Positions 7,920 through 17,658 are shown, numbered from the stretch's first letter. The stretch: 64,000 bases of DNA from Synechocystis salina LEGE 00031 (GCF_015207985.1 NZ_JADEVV010000011.1:1-64000), one strand, 5' to 3'. Numbers and translations: made by a program. Notes: generated by a model from the sequence alone, not told the origin.

Positions 7920-8621
7920 TTATCCCAGCCAGAGATAGCTACCAACCAAGGCGATCAAGGCACTGCCCATGGGAACAGTTAGGTTATCAATGCCCCAACG
8001 GGAAAAGCTCTCCAATCCCGCACTGGCGATCGCCACCGCCCCGGCAACAACAAAGGAACTAGCTGTGAAGCCAAAGGTGTAACCCAGGAGTGCCACTGTG
8101 ACCAAAAAACTAGCCAACACCATGGTGAGAGTGCCTTCCCAACTTTTGCGGAAACCAAAGACTTCGTAGCGGTGACGACCCCATCTTTGTCCCACCAGGG
8201 CCGCCATTCCATCACCCCAGGCCATGACTAAAATACCGATCGCCGCAAATACCGGCAGCCCCACGGAGAAAAATCCCCCCACCAATAGGCCAATGCTGAG
8301 GGCGTAAAACAAAGTGCCGTAACTATGACGGCCAACACTTTCCAGGCTGGGTAAAATCGGTAAACGGTAGGAGAGCACTGCAATGCCAGCGGCAAAGACA
8401 CCGGCGATCGCCCCCACCCAACCGGGAATACCCAACCACCAAGCGATTAGCACCACCTGCCCCGCTCCAATGTGGACAATTTTGCGGGTTACCTCCGCCG
8501 GACTGGGGGAAAGGCGATTAAGCAGTTCCGCCGTTAACACCACAGCCCCTAGGTAAGTTGCCGCTAGCCCCACCGCTATCCAGAGAGAAAAAGCCATAGG
8601 ACTATTTTGCTCGATGCCCAT
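7920..8621 (-). CDS. vte5: Phytol kinase (VTE5-type membrane kinase)
   Basis: A 233-residue multi-span membrane protein of the dolichol/phytol kinase family. The family signature is seen as RKIVHIGAG near residues 45-53 and the cytidylyltransferase-like GDGMAALVGQRWGRHRYEVFG around residues 136-156, followed by KSWEGT. The enzyme phosphorylates phytol, released by chlorophyll breakdown, for reuse in tocopherol and chlorophyll synthesis. About six to seven hydrophobic segments are evident. An in-frame ATG at 8597 is an alternative start. First gene of a pair with the amidohydrolase. Recalled as slr1652. Confidence 0.85.
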   Translation of the reverse strand: MGIEQNSPMAFSLWIAVGLAATYLGAVVLTAELLNRLSPSPAEVTRKIVHIGAGQVVLIAWWLGIPGWVGAIAGVFAAGIAVLSYRLPILPSLESVGRHSYGTLFYALSIGLLVGGFFSVGLPVFAAIGILVMAWGDGMAALVGQRWGRHRYEVFGFRKSWEGTLTMVLASFLVTVALLGYTFGFTASSFVVAGAVAIASAGLESFSRWGIDNLTVPMGSALIALVGSYLWLG

Positions 8622-8762
8622 CAGGAAAGAAAACCATGGTTATAGCTTCGGTGCCAGTACCTTAGCTTGATGACAATCCCACTAATCATACCTTCAAAAA
8701 TATGATCGATCTTTTAATCAATTTGGGTTTCACTACCAATGTTTGATTTTCGAGTAGTTTAA

Positions 8763-8800
8763 GAGCCTGTTTGTAAAGTCTGATTTCGCCCTCTAAACTC
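8763..8800 (+). repeat. Part-copy of the dispersed palindromic element
   Basis: GAGCCTGTTTGTAAAGTCTG after TTAA matches the opening motif of the dispersed element (compare 12030 and 57965). The remaining sequence runs into the end of kaiC, and no closing motif is seen. Confidence 0.45.
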
Positions 8801-10359
8801 TACTCAACTGTTTTATCTTTAACGCCCCGAACAATACGGGAAAGCTCAGATTTTTCATCCACACTGATGCGGGTGGGAGAACCACTAATAATCCGTTCAT
8901 AATTGCGGAAGGAATCCCGAATGTCAGGGCCGTCATGGCTGATGCTATATTCGCGAATACCTTTATCGTGCCAAGAACCCCGCATTTTAAACACATTTAG
9001 GGCCCGGGACATTTCCCCCCGTATCTCCACATACTGCAACATCAAAATAGTGTCCGTAATGGTGGAAATATGGGATTCCGTAATGGAATGGGCCCCCATA
9101 AATTGGTCTGTGGTATTAGTAAAGAAACCAGTAATTTCTTCCTGTTTGGCGTAGCCCGTTACCCCAATGACAAATTGACGGAAAGCATTATTAGTCACCC
9201 CCCGGGCCAGGGCAGAGAGGGAATCGATGGCAATCCGGGAGGGCTTAAATTCCGATATTTCTGATTTAATCATTTGTAAATGATCTTCCAAACCTGCCGA
9301 TTCCGGATAGGTACAGAGGAGTTTTAACAAACCTTTGTGTTCCATTTCTTCAAAGTCAATGCCCCAAGAAGAAGCGTTACGGGAAAGCTGAGCCCGGGAC
9401 TCTTCATAGGCAAACAAAATGGCCCGTTCCCCTTGGCGACAACCTTCTTGTAAAAATTTGCTTACTAATAGAGTTTTGCCGGTACCAGTAGCCCCCGTAG
9501 CGAGAATAATTGAATCTTTGAAAAAGCCACCGCCACACATTTCGTCCAAGGTTTGCACCCCCGAAGAAATCCGCGCATTGGAAGACCTCTGGGTGAGGCG
9601 CATGGCCCCAAGGGGAAAAATATTAATGCCGTCATGGGTGATGGTAAAGGGATATTCCCCTTTCATGTGGGTGGTGCCCCGCAGTTTGAGGATTTCTACG
9701 GTGCGCCGTCGCCGTTCCCCTTCCAAAACATTACGCAAAACCACCACGTTATCGGAGACAAATTCTTCAACTCCAAAGCGGGCAATGGGGCCATACTCCT
9801 CCACCCGTTCCGTGGTCATAATCGACGTTACCTGTAATTGTTTTAGCCGGGCCACCAAACGAAAAATTTCCCGCCGCACCACCGAAGCCGCATCATATTG
9901 TTGAAATACCGCTGTGACGGAATCAATGGAAACTAACTTGGCTTTATACTTCCGCACTGCATACTGAATTCTTTCAATTAGGGCCGATAGGTCAAAGGTG
10001 CCCACCACTTCCTGCCCTTCCGGATCAGGAGAAGCATCGAGGATAAATAATTTGCCATCTTCAATTAGCTGCTGTAGATCCCAACCAAAGCTGTAGGCAT
10101 TTTCAATAATGTCACTGGGGGATTCTTCAAAGGTAATAAATAGCCCTGGATAGTCGAAGTGTTGAATTCCCTGATAAAGAAATTGCACTGCCAGCAGGGT
10201 TTTACCGGTACCAGAGGTACCACTCACCAGGGTAGTACGGCCAATGGGCAAACCGCCATGGGTAATTTCGTCAAAGCCCTCAATCACAGTACGAATTTTC
10301 TGTACTCCCTTCCTTGGCACGTCGGGGCGGTTGCGTTCGTTAACAATCGGTAAGTTCAT
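8800..10359 (-). CDS. kaiC: Circadian clock ATPase/autokinase KaiC
   Basis: The 519-residue double-ring clock protein has two RecA-like domains. CI has Walker A GTSGTGKT (47-54) and the catalytic pair EE in TFEES (78-79); CII has GATGTGKT (289-296) and EE in YEES (319-320). The CII phosphorylation pair is present as S432-T433 in ESHISTITDTI. The C-terminal A-loop and tail that KaiA grips are present. KaiC alternates between phosphorylated and unphosphorylated states over a day with KaiA and KaiB and drives clock output. Third gene of the kaiA-kaiB-kaiC run (157 bases after kaiB). This is the standard KaiC1 type, recalled as slr0758. Confidence 0.98.
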   Translation of the reverse strand: MNLPIVNERNRPDVPRKGVQKIRTVIEGFDEITHGGLPIGRTTLVSGTSGTGKTLLAVQFLYQGIQHFDYPGLFITFEESPSDIIENAYSFGWDLQQLIEDGKLFILDASPDPEGQEVVGTFDLSALIERIQYAVRKYKAKLVSIDSVTAVFQQYDAASVVRREIFRLVARLKQLQVTSIMTTERVEEYGPIARFGVEEFVSDNVVVLRNVLEGERRRRTVEILKLRGTTHMKGEYPFTITHDGINIFPLGAMRLTQRSSNARISSGVQTLDEMCGGGFFKDSIILATGATGTGKTLLVSKFLQEGCRQGERAILFAYEESRAQLSRNASSWGIDFEEMEHKGLLKLLCTYPESAGLEDHLQMIKSEISEFKPSRIAIDSLSALARGVTNNAFRQFVIGVTGYAKQEEITGFFTNTTDQFMGAHSITESHISTITDTILMLQYVEIRGEMSRALNVFKMRGSWHDKGIREYSISHDGPDIRDSFRNYERIISGSPTRISVDEKSELSRIVRGVKDKTVE

Positions 10360-10516
10360 TAGCTAAATTTAAATTTTTAAAGAAGTTAGTAAAACTAAAT
10401 AACGGTTTGGCTAAAACTAATTGAATTTGTTTAGGTTGAGGGGCGAGATTAAGATTTTCTACGAGTTCGATGACTTATGCTGATCCGGAGACGCGCTAGC
10501 CCTGTGGCCAAATTTT

Positions 10517-10834
10517 TTATTGGTCTTCCGCTTCCCGTTCCCGGATTTCGTCATAGAGCAAATCTAGACCAATTAACACTTTTTCTCGGTCGGAAAGATC
10601 ACCGATGATTTTCCTGACGGGGGGCGGTAGGATTTTAGCTAGGGTGGGGGTAGCAAGAATTTTATCTTCTTCGGCCAACTGGGGATTTTTTAACACGTCG
10701 ATCACTTTGAGGGCATAAACTCCCTGAAATTCTTGCTCTAGGATATTTTTCAGCATTTTAAGGGCCCGCACAGAATTGGGGGTATTGCCGGCTACGTAGA
10801 GTTTGAGAACGTAAGTTTTTTTAAAAGGGCTCAT
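10517..10834 (-). CDS. kaiB: Circadian clock protein KaiB
   Basis: KaiB (105 residues) has a thioredoxin-like N terminus ([20 protein letters not shown]) and the conserved [20 protein letters not shown] region. It is the fold-switching clock protein that binds phosphorylated KaiC at night and sequesters KaiA. The length and acidic C-terminal tail ([10 protein letters not shown]) are those of KaiB1. It lies between kaiA (127-base gap) and kaiC (157-base gap), all on the minus strand. Confidence 0.98.
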
Positions 10835-10961
10835 TTTATGGGTTTACTAGGACGAAGGGGGAAACCAACCAAGAAACAACTAAGCAAATAGATAACCAGG
10901 GAATCGAGGCAGTTTCAACAGTCAAAAGTTGAGCTGATGATTAAACCGCAGCATTTGGTTA

Positions 10962-11861
10962 TTAATCCGTTTGATAATATACATCAAAGGGAATGTCCTC
11001 CCGTGGTATGGAACGACGATACATTTCCCCCAGATGGGCGAGGATGTCGATCAGCACTAAACGATAATCTAGGAGAACTTCTTCGCTCCGTCCTTCTAGC
11101 TTGAGGTGCTGGGAAAATTCGTCCATTAACTCCATATGAATTTCGAGGATTTGGGAAATGGCCAGGTCAGCAAAAAAAGCCTGGTTGACAAATTGATCCA
11201 ATAGGTCGTTAACTGTTCCCTCATTGCTGAAGTAACTGAGGGTAATCTCCCGATATTGGGAACTTAAATCTTCTAGATATTCCTGTTTTTCCTGGGGGGA
11301 AAAGTTGCGGTAAAAGTGACTGGGCTTACGTTTGTAATACACTCCTAGGTAACCAAGTCTTTCTTTGAGTTTGTCGGCCAGCCTTCTTTGCTGTAGCAGT
11401 AAAAAGCTTTGGGATGATTCATCGACAATGGGGGCAGGGATAGTTTCTCTTTGGTTAGGGAGGGTGCAGAGGGGCCCAAGGTGTAAATAATGGGCGATCG
11501 CCCGGTCTACGACGGTGGGCAGTTCGGACCATTGGGATTCGGGCAGATGGATTTCGGCGTTGTGATAGACAATGGTGGGGTGTTCGTTGGTAGTTTTTGC
11601 TAGGGCGGAAGGACTAGGTTCGAGCAAAATAATTGGCAACAAACGCCCCTGTTCATAGAGACGATTCAACACCGGCAAGGAATTAACTTCGTAGTAGACC
11701 AACAAACAATCAATCCGTTCAGGTTTGTCTTCTAGAAAGGCACAAAAGTCATCTAGCGCTTGAAAACTCGACAGATGATGGCGATCGCCCTGGAAAATAG
11801 ACCTGAGTCTATGGGCAACGTGTTCGGGAGCAAAAAGACAGAGGGAGAGGGGAGACTGCAC
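10962..11861 (-). CDS. kaiA: Circadian clock protein KaiA
   Basis: The 299-residue full-length KaiA has an N-terminal pseudo-receiver domain (about 1-135), a linker, and a C-terminal four-helix dimerisation domain (about 180-290) that stimulates KaiC autophosphorylation. Conserved C-terminal segments such as LGVYYKRKPSHFYRN and LVLIDILAHLGEMYRRSIPRE are visible. First gene of the kai operon. A plausible promoter lies in the following AT-rich 130 bases, before a dispersed repeat copy. Recalled as slr0756. Confidence 0.96.
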   Translation of the reverse strand: MQSPLSLCLFAPEHVAHRLRSIFQGDRHHLSSFQALDDFCAFLEDKPERIDCLLVYYEVNSLPVLNRLYEQGRLLPIILLEPSPSALAKTTNEHPTIVYHNAEIHLPESQWSELPTVVDRAIAHYLHLGPLCTLPNQRETIPAPIVDESSQSFLLLQQRRLADKLKERLGYLGVYYKRKPSHFYRNFSPQEKQEYLEDLSSQYREITLSYFSNEGTVNDLLDQFVNQAFFADLAISQILEIHMELMDEFSQHLKLEGRSEEVLLDYRLVLIDILAHLGEMYRRSIPREDIPFDVYYQTD

Positions 11862-12249
11862 AGGGGATCAATAATCAGTCGAAGGTTAATCAGACAAGGG
11901 CTCAGATTAGTTTTGTCACCACGGAAGGTGCAAGTTAAGAAAGTATTAATACTATTAATTGGAAAATTGTGTTAAGCAACTACCCCCTGAACGTTAACAC
12001 AATCTGAGTGCTCCTTGGCCGGATAGCTTAAGACCTGTTTACAAAGATTGAATCTGCGCTCCTAATCTTGTCGCTGGGCATGATTAGCTCAAGGTAACTT
12101 TGGAACTTTTTCCCCATAGCTAGGGGGTGGGGGGATTTTTTTACCATCTGTTTGTCAAGGGCTAGCCCTTGGCTAGTTCACCCTTTTTGGCTAGGATTTG
12201 GGTGTCTAAGCCCCCGATCGCCGCCCTCCATTTTTTATAGTCTCCGTAT
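11862..12249. other. Gap between kaiA and pgm, with kai promoter and a repeat copy
   Basis: The kaiA-proximal part is AT-rich and probably holds the kai promoter. The pgm-proximal part holds a copy of the dispersed element (12030-12153). A stem of GGGCTAGCCC with surrounding AAGG/CCTT lies at 12158-12171. No gene is seen. Confidence 0.5.
12030..12153 (+). repeat. Copy of the dispersed palindromic element
   Basis: Opens AGACCTGTTTACAAAGATTG after TTA and closes with GGGGGATTTTTTTACCATC and TGTTTG. It is degenerate in the middle. The opening matches the copies at 8763 and 57965. Confidence 0.5.
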
Positions 12250-13905
12250 ATGACAAGCAGAATTAACCCCCTCGCCGGCCAGCATCCCCCCGCCGATCAA
12301 CTGTTGGATGTGGCTCAACTGCTCGACAATTACTACCGTCAGCAACCGGACCCGGAAAATCCCGCCCAGCTAGTGAGCTTTGGCACCTCTGGTCATCGGG
12401 GTTCTGCCCTTAACGCTACTTTTAACGAAGCCCATATTTTGGCGGTGACCCAGGCGGTGGTGGACTATCGCCAAGCCCAGGGCATTACGGGGCCTCTTTA
12501 TATAGGGATGGATAGCCATGCCCTCTCGGAACCGGCCCAGAAAACCGCGTTGGAAGTATTGGCCGCTAACCAGGTGGAAACCTTTTTAACCACCGCCACC
12601 GACCTGACCCGCTTCACCCCTACCCCAGCGGTGTCCTACGCCATTTTGACCTACAACCAGGGGCGCAAAGAGGGTTTGGCCGACGGTATTATTATTACCC
12701 CTTCCCACAACCCCCCCAGCGATGGCGGTTTTAAATATAATCCCCCTTCCGGCGGCCCAGCAGAACCGGAAGCAACCCAATGGATTCAGAACCGGGCCAA
12801 TGAGTTGCTCAAAACCGGCAATCGAGCAGTTAAACGATGGGACTATGACCGGGCGTTGAAGGCCCCCACCACCCATGCCCATGATTTTGTTACCCCCTAT
12901 GTGGACGGTTTGGCGGACATCATTGACCTCGAGGTAATTCGCTCAGCGGGCTTGCGGTTGGGAGTTGATCCGCTGGGGGGAGCCAATGTGGGCTATTGGG
13001 AACCCATTGCCGCTAAATATAATTTGAATATCAATCTGGTTAATCCCGGCGTAGATCCGACGTTTAAATTTATGACCCTGGATTGGGACGGCAAAATCCG
13101 CATGGATTGTTCTTCCCCCTACGCCATGGCCAGTTTGGTGAAAATCAAAGATCACTACGATATTGCTTTTGGTAATGACACCGACGGCGATCGCCATGGC
13201 ATTGTCACCCCCAGCGTGGGGTTAATGAATCCGAACCATTTCCTCTCCGTGGCGATCTGGTATCTATTTAGTCAGCGGCAACAGTGGTCGGGGCTGAGTG
13301 CCATCGGTAAAACCTTGGTTAGCAGTAGCATGATTGACCGAGTGGGGCAATTAATTAACCGTTCCGTCTATGAAGTGCCCGTGGGCTTTAAATGGTTTGT
13401 CAATGGTTTGTTGGACGGCTCCTTTGGCTTTGGCGGCGAAGAAAGTGCCGGGGCTTCCTTCCTGAAGAAAAATGGCACCGTTTGGACCACCGATAAGGAT
13501 GGCACCATTATGGATCTATTGGCGGCGGAAATTACGGCTAAAACCGGCAAAGACCCTGGGCTCCATTACCAGGATTTAACCGCTCAGTTGGGTAATCCGA
13601 TCTACCAGCGCATCGATGCTCCGGCCACCCCAGCCCAGAAGGATCGACTGAAAAAACTTGCGCCCGATGACGTTACTGCCACTACCCTGGCCGGCGACCC
13701 CATCATGGCGAAGCTGACCAAAGCCCCCGGTAACCAAGCGGCGATCGGTGGGTTGAAAGTCACCACTGCGGAAGGTTGGTTTGCCGCCCGGCCCTCCGGC
13801 ACGGAAAATGTCTATAAAATCTATGCCGAAAGCTTTAAGGATGAAGCCCATCTCCAGGCTATTTTCACGGAGGCAGAAGCCATTGTTACCGCGGCTTTGG
13901 GTTAA
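12250..13905 (+). CDS. pgm: Alpha-D-glucose phosphate-specific phosphoglucomutase
   Basis: A 551-residue alpha-phosphohexomutase that interconverts glucose-1-phosphate and glucose-6-phosphate, linking glycogen and central sugar metabolism. Motifs are the phosphoserine loop TPSHNPP (about 156-162), the metal site [10 protein letters not shown] (about 313-322), the sugar-binding [10 protein letters not shown] (about 394-403) and the phosphate-binding [10 protein letters not shown] (about 517-526). Length fits the E. coli Pgm type. It stands alone on the plus strand, diverging from kaiA. It provides substrate for glgC, found elsewhere in the window. Recalled as sll0726. Confidence 0.95.
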   Translation: MTSRINPLAGQHPPADQLLDVAQLLDNYYRQQPDPENPAQLVSFGTSGHRGSALNATFNEAHILAVTQAVVDYRQAQGITGPLYIGMDSHALSEPAQKTALEVLAANQVETFLTTATDLTRFTPTPAVSYAILTYNQGRKEGLADGIIITPSHNPPSDGGFKYNPPSGGPAEPEATQWIQNRANELLKTGNRAVKRWDYDRALKAPTTHAHDFVTPYVDGLADIIDLEVIRSAGLRLGVDPLGGANVGYWEPIAAKYNLNINLVNPGVDPTFKFMTLDWDGKIRMDCSSPYAMASLVKIKDHYDIAFGNDTDGDRHGIVTPSVGLMNPNHFLSVAIWYLFSQRQQWSGLSAIGKTLVSSSMIDRVGQLINRSVYEVPVGFKWFVNGLLDGSFGFGGEESAGASFLKKNGTVWTTDKDGTIMDLLAAEITAKTGKDPGLHYQDLTAQLGNPIYQRIDAPATPAQKDRLKKLAPDDVTATTLAGDPIMAKLTKAPGNQAAIGGLKVTTAEGWFAARPSGTENVYKIYAESFKDEAHLQAIFTEAEAIVTAALG

Positions 13906-14019
13906 CCTACCCAGTCTATGTTTCGTCTGAAACGTCCTCTTCCCCCTGGCAACCTAATCGCTGGGGGGATTGTCTGTCTGTTGGGAAAAACCCTGTCTTT
14001 GCCCCTGTGTTAATTGCCT

Positions 14020-15777
14020 ATGTCCCGCTCTTTTTGGTTACTTCTGCTCTGGACGGCGATCGCCGCTGGATTACGAAGTTGGAATTTGGACAGTAAACCC
14101 CCCTGGACTGATGAATTTGCCACCCTCGTATTTAGTCTAGGTAATTCTTTTAGCGATATACCCTTGGGTCAGGTGTTGACCGTTGCCGACCTATTAAGCA
14201 TTTTGCAGCCCCTACCCCAGCCAGAACCCAATACCGTGGCAGCAAGTTTATTAAATGGTGATAACCATCCCCCCTTTTATTTCGTCCTGGCTCACCTGTG
14301 GTATCGATTATTTCCCCCCGATGGCAATTATTTATCCCTGGCGATCGGGCGATCGTTGCCGGTTGTTTTTGGCACCCTTGCAGTACCCCTAGGCTATGGC
14401 TGTGCTAAGTGGATTTGGGGTAAAGATCAGGAAAAATTAGCCCAATTTACCGCCCTGTTGATGGCCATTTCCCCCTACGGAATTTTCATTAGCCAGGAAG
14501 CTCGACACTACACCTTTGCCATTATTTGGGGACTAATTTCCATTGCCTGTTGCTTAAAAAGCTTAAGCTATTTATTGAAAAATCAACGTTTACCTTTTTC
14601 CTTAACTATCATCTGGATATTAGCCAATGCTCTAGGCATTTCGGTCCACTTTTTTGCCGTTTTACCAATGGCCGCCCAGGCGATCGCCCTAGCACTGTGG
14701 CTGGGAGTCTGGCATCGCCAGGGAAAGATTAACTTTCTATTAGCTTTAAAATCCCTTTTACCCGTCATACTGGGCACCGCTGCCGCCGGTCTCAGTTGGA
14801 TAGTGATTATTAACCAAAAGCAATTCGGCCATGGCATGACGGAATGGATTCAATTCACCGATATGTCCTGGGTTGATACCCTCCTCGGCCCTCCAGCCCA
14901 ATTAGCTGCCGCTGGCATCACCATGTTTTGTCTATGGCCTGTGGAATCGGAAAATTTGTGGCTTGTGGTGTTATCAGGTCTGGGGATGTTGGCCTACTTT
15001 ATCTGGTTAACCCCGGTGGTATGGCAGGGTCTGGGGCACGGCATAAAAACGCAAAAAGATCCAAGGGTTTTAGTTTTGGTTACTACTTTTATTTTTTTGG
15101 TAATTATTTATTTGACCATCAGTTACGGAGCTGGGTTAGATATTACCAGGGGGGCAAGGTATAGCTTTAACTTTTGGAGTTTACTGATGTTAATGGCCGG
15201 TGTGGGCCTAGGAAAAAATCCCCAAGTAAATTCCCACCGCAGTGGTGATTTAGTCCCATCAGTTGATCAATGGCAGCAATTAAATTGGTGGCAAAGAAGT
15301 CGCCAGGGCCTCTATTTGCCGATGATCATTTTGATCATTGGTATTTTGAGTGCTTTCACTGTTACCCATAACTTGGCTTACCAGAAATATTATCGACCCG
15401 ATAAACTTTTAACCCTATTGGTAGACAATCCCCCTAGCGAAAACCGTTGGATTGTCACTACCCATAAAAGCTTGGTACAGGTGGGGGAACTGTTGGGCCT
15501 CGCCTGGGAAGCGCAGCGACATTTTCCCGAGTTAGTACCCCAGTTACGATTCGTTTTTTTGCCCCAGGAAAAATTACAGGATCCTGCTGCCACAGAAAAG
15601 TTACAGAATTTATTAAAACAGGCGGAAGGACCAGTGGATTTATGGTTAGTTAACTATTTTGCTCCCCTAGATTTTCCCGATTGTCAAATGGATAGAAGTC
15701 CGAAAAAAAATATTTTTGGCTATCCCTATCAACGCTTTTATTGTCCTCTAAATAGAGAACTTGGACAGATTAATTGA
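14020..15777 (+). CDS. Membrane glycosyltransferase, GT39/ArnT-like superfamily
   Basis: A 585-residue polytopic protein with about 10-12 hydrophobic spans. An acidic pair near the first loop (WTDEFATL, about 31-38) and a later NGDNHPPFYFVLAHLWYRLFP loop match the dolichol/undecaprenyl-phosphate-sugar mannosyltransferase superfamily (PMT, ArnT, GT-C fold). Such enzymes use a lipid-linked sugar donor on the periplasmic side. Donor and acceptor are unknown. The ATG at 14020 is preferred to the TTG at 14014. The C-terminal soluble part (about 470-585) could be an acceptor-recognition domain. No partner gene is adjacent. Confidence 0.75.
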   Translation: MSRSFWLLLLWTAIAAGLRSWNLDSKPPWTDEFATLVFSLGNSFSDIPLGQVLTVADLLSILQPLPQPEPNTVAASLLNGDNHPPFYFVLAHLWYRLFPPDGNYLSLAIGRSLPVVFGTLAVPLGYGCAKWIWGKDQEKLAQFTALLMAISPYGIFISQEARHYTFAIIWGLISIACCLKSLSYLLKNQRLPFSLTIIWILANALGISVHFFAVLPMAAQAIALALWLGVWHRQGKINFLLALKSLLPVILGTAAAGLSWIVIINQKQFGHGMTEWIQFTDMSWVDTLLGPPAQLAAAGITMFCLWPVESENLWLVVLSGLGMLAYFIWLTPVVWQGLGHGIKTQKDPRVLVLVTTFIFLVIIYLTISYGAGLDITRGARYSFNFWSLLMLMAGVGLGKNPQVNSHRSGDLVPSVDQWQQLNWWQRSRQGLYLPMIILIIGILSAFTVTHNLAYQKYYRPDKLLTLLVDNPPSENRWIVTTHKSLVQVGELLGLAWEAQRHFPELVPQLRFVFLPQEKLQDPAATEKLQNLLKQAEGPVDLWLVNYFAPLDFPDCQMDRSPKKNIFGYPYQRFYCPLNRELGQIN

Positions 15778-15839
15778 ATAAATGAAACTAAAACTGGCCA
15801 TTATACAATTCCTCTAGTTGAGGATACCAATTCACTTTC

Positions 15840-16082
15840 TCATGCGGCCAGGAGACGAACGGACAGTAGAGCATTATCGGGAATGGGTTCGACTTGGGAC
15901 TGGGGAAGGCTAATAACGGCAATACTTTCGCCTTTAGCATTGAATACTTCCAAAATATAGCCATTTTCTCTACCGGCAGGATGAGGAACCATATCAACTA
16001 ACGTGGCGATATCTCCTTTTTTGAGGTTATATTGGGGTTGGTCTACGGTCAGGACAACACGCTGATAAAGCTCTAAGTTCAA
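15840..16082 (-). CDS. DUF4926 family small protein
   Basis: An 80-residue protein fitting the DUF4926 pattern: an opening LYQRVVLTVD, a YNLKKGDIATLVDMV turn and a C-terminal acidic strand-rich part. The TTG start overlaps the stop of the DUF6883 gene (TTGA), which suggests coupled translation. In many genomes DUF4926 sits beside DUF6883, and the pair is thought of as toxin/immunity-like. This is inference from gene pairing; no activity is shown. Confidence 0.75.
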   Translation of the reverse strand: MNLELYQRVVLTVDQPQYNLKKGDIATLVDMVPHPAGRENGYILEVFNAKGESIAVISLPQSQVEPIPDNALLSVRLLAA

Positions 16083-16414
16083 AGTGTTTTCTCCTTTTTA
16101 GGTTTGAGGGTTACAAATCGAAATTTTTGGTCAATATGCCACTGTATCCAGATAGTGACAACATTTATAGTTCTGGTTTGGGTTCCCTGCAGTGGTCCTT
16201 CAACTCGATAGAATTTGCCATATTCGTTGTTACCGTCAAAGATGGCAGACTCAGTGGAAATAAGTATTCGTATCGCCCGTTCCAAATTTTCGGGAGCATC
16301 TAAGGTGAAACCAGCTTGAGCAAGAAATTTTGATTTGTCATCTTGGGGTTTAAAGATCAGTAAATAACAAGTTAGTTTTTCTACTGGAATGATAGCATCA
16401 CTAGGAATTTTCAT
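16079..16414 (-). CDS. DUF6883 family protein, candidate toxin partner
   Basis: A 111-residue protein of the DUF6883 pattern: an N-terminal AIIPVEKLTCYLL, a central KFLAQAGF and a C-terminal strand pair with FYRVEGPLQG and VVTIWIQ. DUF6883 domains occur alone next to DUF4926 and at the ends of polymorphic toxins. The 4-base overlap with the downstream DUF4926 gene and the LabA-like NYN gene 74 bases upstream make a compact minus-strand set. Function is not known. Confidence 0.75.
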   Translation of the reverse strand: MKIPSDAIIPVEKLTCYLLIFKPQDDKSKFLAQAGFTLDAPENLERAIRILISTESAIFDGNNEYGKFYRVEGPLQGTQTRTINVVTIWIQWHIDQKFRFVTLKPKKEKTL

Positions 16415-16488
16415 TCTCGGGCGCAGTCTCTTTAGTATTACTTACTAGATTATCCATTCCTATTAATAGGAATTTATTAAGAAGACAG

Positions 16489-17046
16489 TTAAGCAGTTTG
16501 TTCAGTGCTATAAAAATCCTGTTTTTCAATGGCTGGTCTGATGTCATTAAGGTCGATATAACGATCGGTGGCATTTCGTAATTCCCTGGCAATCATGCCT
16601 TCGGTGGAAACTACGGTGATGTGGGTACTTTTTGATCTTAATAGCTCGATCGCCCGTTCAAAATCGCCGTCGCCACTGAATAAAACCACCCGGTCATATT
16701 GATCAACGGTGTTAAACATATCTACAACAATTTCAATGTCTAAATTAGCTTTTTGGGAGTATTTACCAGAAATATCGTCGTAATATTCCTTCAGAATTTT
16801 AGTTCTGACGGTGTACCCTAAACTAATTAGGGCATCCCGAAAACCCCTTTGGTCTTGGGTATCTTTCAGACCAGTGTACCAAAAGGCGTTGACGAGTTTT
16901 ACGGATGGATCTTCAGTGAAAAAAGATAATACCCTTCTCGGGTCAAAAAACCAGCCATTTTTCTGCTGTGCATAAAACATATTATTCCCATCCACAAAGA
17001 TAGACAAACGATCCCTGCGGAAAGGAATACCACTATGAATTGACAT
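16489..17046 (-). CDS. LabA-like NYN domain protein
   Basis: A 185-residue NYN (PIN-like) domain protein. The acidic residues expected of a metal-dependent ribonuclease are visible: DGNN (residues 19-22), D in NLDIEIVVDMF (about 103-109) and SGDGDFERA (about 120-128). The family includes LabA, which tunes KaiC-dependent gene expression in Synechococcus elongatus. The kai operon lies 4.6 kb away, so a clock role is possible, but it could equally be an RNase linked to the downstream DUF6883/DUF4926 pair. Start at ATG 17046, before an AT-rich leader. Confidence 0.85.
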   Translation of the reverse strand: MSIHSGIPFRRDRLSIFVDGNNMFYAQQKNGWFFDPRRVLSFFTEDPSVKLVNAFWYTGLKDTQDQRGFRDALISLGYTVRTKILKEYYDDISGKYSQKANLDIEIVVDMFNTVDQYDRVVLFSGDGDFERAIELLRSKSTHITVVSTEGMIARELRNATDRYIDLNDIRPAIEKQDFYSTEQTA

Positions 17047-17394
17047 ATAAAGTTAAATCGTAAAAATAAAAATAACTAGCGATAATGCTAAGAAATAGAA
17101 TAGAAGTTAGAAATAAAAATAATAGCTGAGGTTAGTTTAGCGCAATTGTTAACCCCTAGGGAATTGGAGCAACCATCAATGCCCCCCCAGAATACTTGAT
17201 TCGGCGGAAAAATGGCTAAATCAGCTCATCTCGGCTCAATGGAGGCGATCGCCGTGGGATGGTGACATTGCTGGAGCCTCTAGGGGGGGGGATGGTTCCC
17301 ATCAGCACATTGCCTTGCCCATAACCAGACCTTTGGGAGGCTAAGGGCTTGCAGGAGGGCTTTTCAAAACTTCTTCAGGAAATGCCCTTTCTCC
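17047..17394. other. Gap upstream of the NYN gene, with a repeat remnant
   Basis: About 350 bases. The first 90 are AT-rich and likely hold the NYN gene promoter. Near 17345-17377 the sequence CTAAGGGCTTGCAGG followed by AGGGCTTTTCAAAACTTC resembles the closing part of the dispersed element. I see no gene. Confidence 0.45.
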
Positions 17395-17658
17395 CTAGGC
17401 ACAACCGTAACCGTCTGGGTCCTGGAAATCCCAGGCTTCGCAATTCATCAGATCGATGATGTGGTCCCGCAAAAGGTAATCGTGCATTTCCAACTCCCTT
17501 TCCACTGCTAACCATTGCCGGGCAGGAATGAATTGACAAAGGGTATAGATGGGCTGTTGGCGATCGAGGCGGTTTTGGCGCACCAGTTCACTGGCGGTGG
17601 AGCGAATGACTTCGAGGGAAAAAACTGTTTCTTGATGGAGCGGCGAGGAAATAACCAT
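17395..17658 (-). CDS. Conserved hypothetical protein, 87 aa
   Basis: A small soluble acidic protein: MVISSPLHQETVFSLEVIRS at the start, IYTLCQFIPARQWLAVEREL in the middle, and a C-terminal MNCEAWDFQDPDGYGCA. I do not recognise a named family, although the pattern looks like small cyanobacterial proteins of unknown function. No membrane span or signal. It is the only plausible gene between the NYN protein and accA and has a good coding-like composition. No function is proposed. Confidence 0.65.
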   Translation of the reverse strand: MVISSPLHQETVFSLEVIRSTASELVRQNRLDRQQPIYTLCQFIPARQWLAVERELEMHDYLLRDHIIDLMNCEAWDFQDPDGYGCA

